This document shows, one piece after another, positions 60,312 through 64,000 of a DNA stretch of 64,000 nucleotides (positions are counted from its first letter, which is position 1; each line of letters opens with the position of its first letter). Below the pieces are notes generated by a model. The model was not told the origin of the DNA and made no database searches. It saw only the letters and a list, made by a program, of their open reading frames with translations. The position numbers were made by a program, and so were the translations under genes. The stretch comes from Agarivorans gilvus. GTDB taxonomy: Bacteria; Pseudomonadota; Gammaproteobacteria; Enterobacterales; Celerinatantimonadaceae. The DNA is taken from positions 2,832,001 through 2,896,000 of the forward strand of contig NZ_CP013021.1 of the NCBI RefSeq assembly GCF_001420915.1. The letters are read 5' to 3'.

Positions 60312-61358
60312 TTACTTAAGTAGCCATTCGTTAAACTTCTCGCCTAAAGACTCGCCATAGTCGGCCCAAAACTCACCAGAGGCTTTAACCCCTTCATCTA
60401 AGTGAGAAGAAGGCAACTTAGGAATCACTGCTTCATCCACATAGGCGTAAGAAGAGTTACGGGTTGGGCCGTAAGCCACTTCAGGCATGCCACTTAAGGG
60501 TTTTGAACCCGTAGCAAAGCGAATAAACTCCATTGCCAGTTCTTTTTTCTTGGTACCTTTCACAATCGCCCAAACGTCTAAATCGTAGAGGTGAGCATCC
60601 CACACCATTTCAAAGGGTTTACCTTCACTTTGAATGGCATCAAAAATACGGCCATTGGCTGATTGCACCATTACCGCACCGCCATCGTTGAGTAGTTGTG
60701 GCGCTTGCGACCAGCTATCAAACCAAACGATGTCATCTTTAATTGAGGCCAATTTAGCAAAGGCGCGAGCTTGGCCTTCTTCGGTTTCTAGTACATCGTA
60801 GACTTCGGACTTAGGCACACCATCGGCAATCAATGCCCACTCCAGGTTAACCTGAGGGCGTTTACGCAAGGCGCGTTTACCGGGGTAAGTTTTGGTATCG
60901 AATAGGTCGGCAATGCTGCTAGGCTGGCCGCCTTGAATGGTGTCGTTATTGTAGGCAAACAGTACTGTCCAAACGATGTTACCCACACCACACTCATTGG
61001 CGAGCGCGGCTTCACTAAAGTCTTCTGCGGCAGGTGTGCCATCGTCACCCGGTGGTAGCGTATCTTGAGGAATCACTTCTAACAGGCCTTCTGAACAGGC
61101 ACGCTCTAAGTCAATTACCTCTACATCAATCACATCCCAGAGGATGTTGCCACTTTCCACTTGCGCCTTAATTTCGGCAATACCACCCGAGTAGTTTTCA
61201 AATAAGATTTTGTGACCGGTTTTTTCCATAAAAGGGTCCAGCATGTGTTTTTGCTGGGCTGCTCCATAAGCGCCGCCAAAAGACACAGCGGTGAGCTGGT
61301 CGGCACTGGCGACATTGCACAGTGACGCTAAGGCAATAACTGGGAGTAGTCGTTTCAT
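60312..61358 (-). CDS. Periplasmic substrate-binding protein of a polyamine-type ABC importer (PotD/PotF-like)
   Basis: A 348-residue exported protein with a signal peptide (MKRLLPVIALASLCNVASA) and the PotD-like pattern LTAVSFGGAYGAAQQKHMLDPFMEKTGHKILFENYSGG, followed by WDVIDVEVIDLERACSEGLLE. The ligand could be a polyamine, an opine or an amino-acid derivative; the acidic residues that grip amines cannot be confirmed by eye. I start at 61358: AGGA is eight bases upstream and the ATG overlaps the ATPase stop (ATGA). An ATG three codons further upstream is less likely. Confidence 0.88.
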   Translation of the reverse strand: MKRLLPVIALASLCNVASADQLTAVSFGGAYGAAQQKHMLDPFMEKTGHKILFENYSGGIAEIKAQVESGNILWDVIDVEVIDLERACSEGLLEVIPQDTLPPGDDGTPAAEDFSEAALANECGVGNIVWTVLFAYNNDTIQGGQPSSIADLFDTKTYPGKRALRKRPQVNLEWALIADGVPKSEVYDVLETEEGQARAFAKLASIKDDIVWFDSWSQAPQLLNDGGAVMVQSANGRIFDAIQSEGKPFEMVWDAHLYDLDVWAIVKGTKKKELAMEFIRFATGSKPLSGMPEVAYGPTRNSSYAYVDEAVIPKLPSSHLDEGVKASGEFWADYGESLGEKFNEWLLK

Positions 61359-62485
61359 AGGTTCCATCCTTTACCATTAAGATCGTTGGGGGGAGTAAAC
61401 ACTAAGCCATCTTTAAATGACCAAGTTAGCTTACTGGTTGCGCCAGTTTCGATATTGGGCGCGTCGTGATCATTCAGCACTTTTACCATCAGTTCGGTTT
61501 TGTCGCGTAACTTGAAGAAGTAACGAATAAAATCACCTACGTAGAGGCGAGTGATAAATTCGGCTTCAATACTGTTTTCGAAATGATGTTTGTCGCTTTC
61601 AATGAATAAGTTCTCAGGACGAACCGCCAACACACAGTGTTGTCCGGCTTCAGGACAGTCCATCGCTTGGCCAATCACGATGCTACCATCACTTAATTCA
61701 ACCTTGGCTTGGTCTGCCTCGCGCGCTAGTACTTTGCCCGCGAGATGATTATTTTCGCCAATAAAATCAGCCACAAAAGCATTGGCTGGGCGTTCATAGA
61801 GTACGTCAGGGGCAGCACATTGCTGCACAACGCCATCGTTAAACACCGCGATGCGATCAGACATGGTGAGCGCTTCGGTTTGGTCATGGGTGACATAAAT
61901 GGCAGTAAAGCCGATGGATTCATGCAAACGTTTAATCTCGAATTGCATCTGCTCTCGCAGGTTTTTATCCAAGGCGCCTAGGGGTTCGTCCATCAGTACA
62001 ATGGAGGGTTCAAAAATCAGTGAGCGAGCTAGTGCTACCCGTTGTTTCTGACCACCGGAAAGGTGGCCGGGATAGCGCTTGCCAAAACTCTCTAATTCGA
62101 CCAAGGCCAGTGACTCGGCTACTTTGCGTTTTATGACTTCGCTGGGGAGTTTGCGCACTATCAGTGGGTAGGCGAGGTTTTCGGCGACGGTCATATGGGG
62201 GAATAAGGCGTAGTGCTGAAACACCATGCCGATGTTTCGATTGTAGGGAGCGACGTTGGTAATGGTTTGGCCATTCACCAAAATTTGCCCACTGGTGACG
62301 TCTTCGAAACCAGCCAGCATCATCAAACAGGTGGTCTTTCCCGAACCCGAAGGCCCCAATAGAGTAACAAACTCCCCTTTCTTAATATCGAGGTTGAAGT
62401 TTTTTACCACTAAGCTGCGTTGATCGTAGCTTTTTTTTACATCGACAAAACGAACATATTGATGGTCATCGACCGACTCGCTCAT
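61355..62485 (-). CDS. ATP-binding subunit of a polyamine-type ABC importer (PotA-like)
   Basis: A 376-residue ATPase: Walker A LLGPSGSGKTTCLMMLAG, Q-loop MVFQHYALFPHMTVAENLAYPL, signature LSGGQKQRVALARSLIFEPSIVLMDEPLGALDKNLRE (Walker B) and the H-loop ATYVTHD-type TAIYVTHDQTEAL. The C-terminal TOBE_2 domain (about 285-360) is typical of PotA/FbpC transporters. It is the first gene of the operon. A -10 consensus TATAAT (complement of 62618-62623) lies about 130 bp upstream of the ATG within a GCCAAC-N12-GTTGGC dyad. Confidence 0.93.
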   Translation of the reverse strand: MSESVDDHQYVRFVDVKKSYDQRSLVVKNFNLDIKKGEFVTLLGPSGSGKTTCLMMLAGFEDVTSGQILVNGQTITNVAPYNRNIGMVFQHYALFPHMTVAENLAYPLIVRKLPSEVIKRKVAESLALVELESFGKRYPGHLSGGQKQRVALARSLIFEPSIVLMDEPLGALDKNLREQMQFEIKRLHESIGFTAIYVTHDQTEALTMSDRIAVFNDGVVQQCAAPDVLYERPANAFVADFIGENNHLAGKVLAREADQAKVELSDGSIVIGQAMDCPEAGQHCVLAVRPENLFIESDKHHFENSIEAEFITRLYVGDFIRYFFKLRDKTELMVKVLNDHDAPNIETGATSKLTWSFKDGLVFTPPNDLNGKGWNL

Positions 62486-62609
62486 ATACAGATCCTTTTG
62501 CTAAGAGCTAGCAGCGCAATTTGCGCTGGACGTCAAAATCCCTATTAACATTATCCTAACAAACTATGCTGCAGAGAAAAGTGCGAATATTAAACAACTT
62601 AACGGCGGT

Positions 62610-62633
62610 GCCAACATATTATACTTAGTTGGC
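62610..62633. promoter_or_regulatory. Dyad around the -10 of the importer operon
   Basis: GCCAAC (62610-62615) and GTTGGC (62628-62633) flank the minus-strand -10 TATAAT (complement of 62618-62623). A further AAACGTTT core (62649-62656), LacI-family-like, lies just upstream. Either could be an operator; the -35 region (CTTAAA) is poor. Confidence 0.45.
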
Positions 62634-62680
62634 TTGGTTTTTAAGTTGAAACGTTTGTCTCTTTAAAGTTTGCGATAAAT

Positions 62681-63589
62681 TTATCTCGGAACTTGCGCCA
62701 GATGCTCGGTGATAAAGTCTACCGCCACCCTAACTTTAGGGATTTGATATTTAAGCCTTTGGTATAAAAGATAAATCCCGTTAGTTTCCACCGGGGCTAC
62801 ACGAACTTCTTGGTCGAGGTCGAGCCGCACTAGGCTGCCTTCATCAAGCATTTGCTGAACCCCCCACTCGGGTAATAGCGCAATGCCCTCACCGTTTTTG
62901 GCCGCATTTAACAGATGGCTACCATGGTTGCTAATGAGACGAATTTTGGGGTGTAACTCTTGCCAACCCTGTGGTCGCTTGACCAGCCAAGGCAGTACTT
63001 TGTCTGGGCCACGATAACGTAAGCTGAGGTGCTGATTAAGATCTAGCACCGAGTTAGGTGTACCGTATTTGGCGAGGTAAGCTGGAGAGGCGCACAAAAC
63101 AAAATGGTTGCTGGTGAGCTTTTTCGCCACGATGCGCTCGTCGGGAGCTTGGCCTCCGCGAATGGCGATATCGATGGGGTCGCGGCGTAAGTTGGTCAGT
63201 TGGTCACTAAAATGCAGATCCAACACTATATCGGGGTAGCGCTGAGAAAACTCGTTTAAAATTGGCGTTAGGCAACGTTCGCCATAACTGGGCATGGCGC
63301 TAATTGACAGTAGCCCGCTAGGGTGAGCTTGTTGCTGTTTAAGTAGCGCTTCTGCATCATCCAAACTGCTAAGCGCGGGTAAAATTTGTTGGTAATACAG
63401 GGCACCGAGTTCGGTCAATTTTACCTGCCGAGTGCTACGCTCAAGTAATTGCTGTTGCAACAGCGCTTCTAAGTCGGCAATCCGCCGTGATACCGATGAG
63501 GCCGGAACGTCAAAAGCAGCAGCGGTTTTGGTAAAACTGGCCGATTCTGCCAAGTGGGCAAAATAGTGAAGTGCGCGTAGTTTATCCAT
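62681..63589 (-). CDS. LysR family transcriptional regulator
   Basis: A 302-residue LTTR: MDKLRALHYFAHLAESASFTKTAAAFDVPASSVSRRIADLEALLQQQLLERSTRQVKLTELG is the N-terminal winged HTH, followed by a LysR_substrate domain (about 90-295). I start at MDKLRALHYF, the usual distance from the HTH; an ATG 16 codons upstream has no ribosome site and lies in the promoter dyad. It is divergent from the oxidoreductase at 63708, the classical arrangement for an LTTR and its target. Confidence 0.88.
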   Translation of the reverse strand: MDKLRALHYFAHLAESASFTKTAAAFDVPASSVSRRIADLEALLQQQLLERSTRQVKLTELGALYYQQILPALSSLDDAEALLKQQQAHPSGLLSISAMPSYGERCLTPILNEFSQRYPDIVLDLHFSDQLTNLRRDPIDIAIRGGQAPDERIVAKKLTSNHFVLCASPAYLAKYGTPNSVLDLNQHLSLRYRGPDKVLPWLVKRPQGWQELHPKIRLISNHGSHLLNAAKNGEGIALLPEWGVQQMLDEGSLVRLDLDQEVRVAPVETNGIYLLYQRLKYQIPKVRVAVDFITEHLAQVPR

Positions 63590-63596
63590 GAGGCTA

Positions 63597-63617
63597 TTTT
63601 TGTCATAAAGACAAAAA
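63597..63617. promoter_or_regulatory. Inverted repeat in the LysR-oxidoreductase spacer
   Basis: TTTTTGTC (63597-63604), ATAAA, GACAAAAA (63610-63617): perfect 8-bp arms just upstream of the LysR start codon and about 45-65 bp upstream of the oxidoreductase -10. It is a candidate site for autoregulation and for control of the divergent gene. Confidence 0.5.
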
Positions 63618-63637
63618 AGTTTAGCCAATTTGGTCAT

Positions 63638-63666
63638 TTATTGCCAGTTGTGGTTTTATTTATAAT
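63638..63666 (+). promoter_or_regulatory. Promoter of the terminal oxidoreductase gene
   Basis: Consensus -10 TATAAT (63661-63666) with a poor -35 TTATTG (63638-63643) at 17 bp, which suggests dependence on an activator such as the divergent LysR protein. Confidence 0.5.
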
Positions 63667-63707
63667 GTTTTTGATAACAATTACACCCCCTATTTAGAGG
63701 AAACATC

Positions 63708-64000
63708 ATGTCTAGCTATCAAGCCGTTCATCTTGTAAAACGTCCTGTTAATGTGATCGAAGCCAGTTGTTTCGAGTTAAGAGAGCACTCACCAACTGAG
63801 CTACAAGAAGGGCAATTTCGAGTGAAACAAACTCACATGTCTTTAGACCCAGCAATGCGTGGTTGGATGAGTGCCGATACTAACAGCTACATTCCACCTG
63901 TAGAGCTAGGAGCGGTGATGCGCGCTAGCGGCATTGGTGAAGTCGTGGAGTCGCGCCACCCAGATTTTCCGCAAGGTGCTCGAGTGATGGGCATGTTTGG
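63708..64000 (+). CDS. NADP-dependent medium-chain oxidoreductase (CurA/leukotriene B4 dehydrogenase-like), partial
   Basis: The first 97 codons of a gene that runs off the window. The peptide includes LKRP-type VHLVKRPVNVIEASCFELRE, VKQTHMSLDPAMRGWMSADTNSYIPPVELGAVMRASGIGEVVES and GARVMGMFG, the N-terminal GroES-like domain of the zinc-free MDR family that reduces alkenals or acts as a quinone reductase. AGAGG precedes the ATG. It is divergent from the LysR gene. Confidence 0.85.
   Translation, partial: MSSYQAVHLVKRPVNVIEASCFELREHSPTELQEGQFRVKQTHMSLDPAMRGWMSADTNSYIPPVELGAVMRASGIGEVVESRHPDFPQGARVMGMF

Noticed and set aside
1..64000. tRNA/rRNA genes, CRISPR arrays, complete IS elements, prophage
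   Set aside because: I searched by eye for T-loop GGTTCGAATC motifs, regularly spaced repeats and transposase genes and saw none; short degenerate elements could be missed.

Overview
The window looks like chromosome from a marine gammaproteobacterium related to Alteromonadales/Vibrionales; an Agarivorans-like genus is my guess. The best evidence is a long block with the E. coli waa-to-pyrE gene set (hldD, waaF, waaA, kdkA, coaD, mutM, rpmGB, radC, coaBC, dut, slmA, pyrE, rph, yicC, kbl-tdh). Around it lie genes with a Vibrio-like flavour: FabV, a Prx5-glutaredoxin fusion beside a dihydrolipoamide-dehydrogenase homologue, and several cyclic-di-GMP proteins. I see no rRNA, tRNA, CRISPR array, complete IS or prophage.

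Layout. 0-6 kb: the start of a leftward regulator, a DUF1294-GNAT pair, and a LacI-type regulator facing an outer-membrane amylase lipoprotein whose promoter carries two LacI-type palindromes. 5.7-10.5 kb: ohr/ohrR with overlapping divergent promoters, a MATE pump, a MetY-type sulfhydrylase and a small periplasmic binding protein. 10.5-15.3 kb: a leftward TolC-HlyD-permease-permease export operon with no ATPase gene. 15.6-18.7 kb: a secreted orphan, a Bax inhibitor-1 protein, a Yip1 protein and an RDD pseudogene with three lesions. 18.9-29.3 kb: housekeeping genes (yicC, rph-pyrE, K+ channel, a gene with an FNR box, mscS, slmA, dut, coaBC, radC, rpmB-rpmG, mutM, coaD). 29.4-39.2 kb: lipopolysaccharide core genes. 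39.3-46.3 kb: a TetR regulator, kbl-tdh, and surface-polysaccharide genes. 46.4-54.2 kb: a sensor GGDEF-EAL protein, rsmJ, a candidate sRNA, GNAT-fabV and a 7TM-GGDEF protein. 54.3-55.6 kb: a cassette-like segment between inverted repeats. 55.6-58.1 kb: a predicted OxyR-controlled redox pair. 58.2-62.5 kb: a polyamine-type ABC importer. 62.7-64 kb: a LysR regulator divergent from an oxidoreductase that runs off the window.

Five genes between 33 and 46.4 kb (waaA, a membrane glycosyltransferase, a GT2, tdh and a GT4-deacetylase fusion) are each interrupted by one apparent -1 frameshift in a short homopolymer. Adding one base to the run restores a full-length family member every time. Because waaA is normally essential, homopolymer undercalling in the assembly is the simplest explanation. 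The RDD gene at 18 kb also has two nonsense codons and looks truly dead.

The observations I rate most worth following are: the Lpd homologue with a C-terminal CxxC beside Prx5-Grx, behind a 16/20 match to the OxyR site abutting a -35; the candidate sRNA at about 50.72-50.83 kb; the inverted-repeat cassette; and the ATPase-less ABC-2 export operon.
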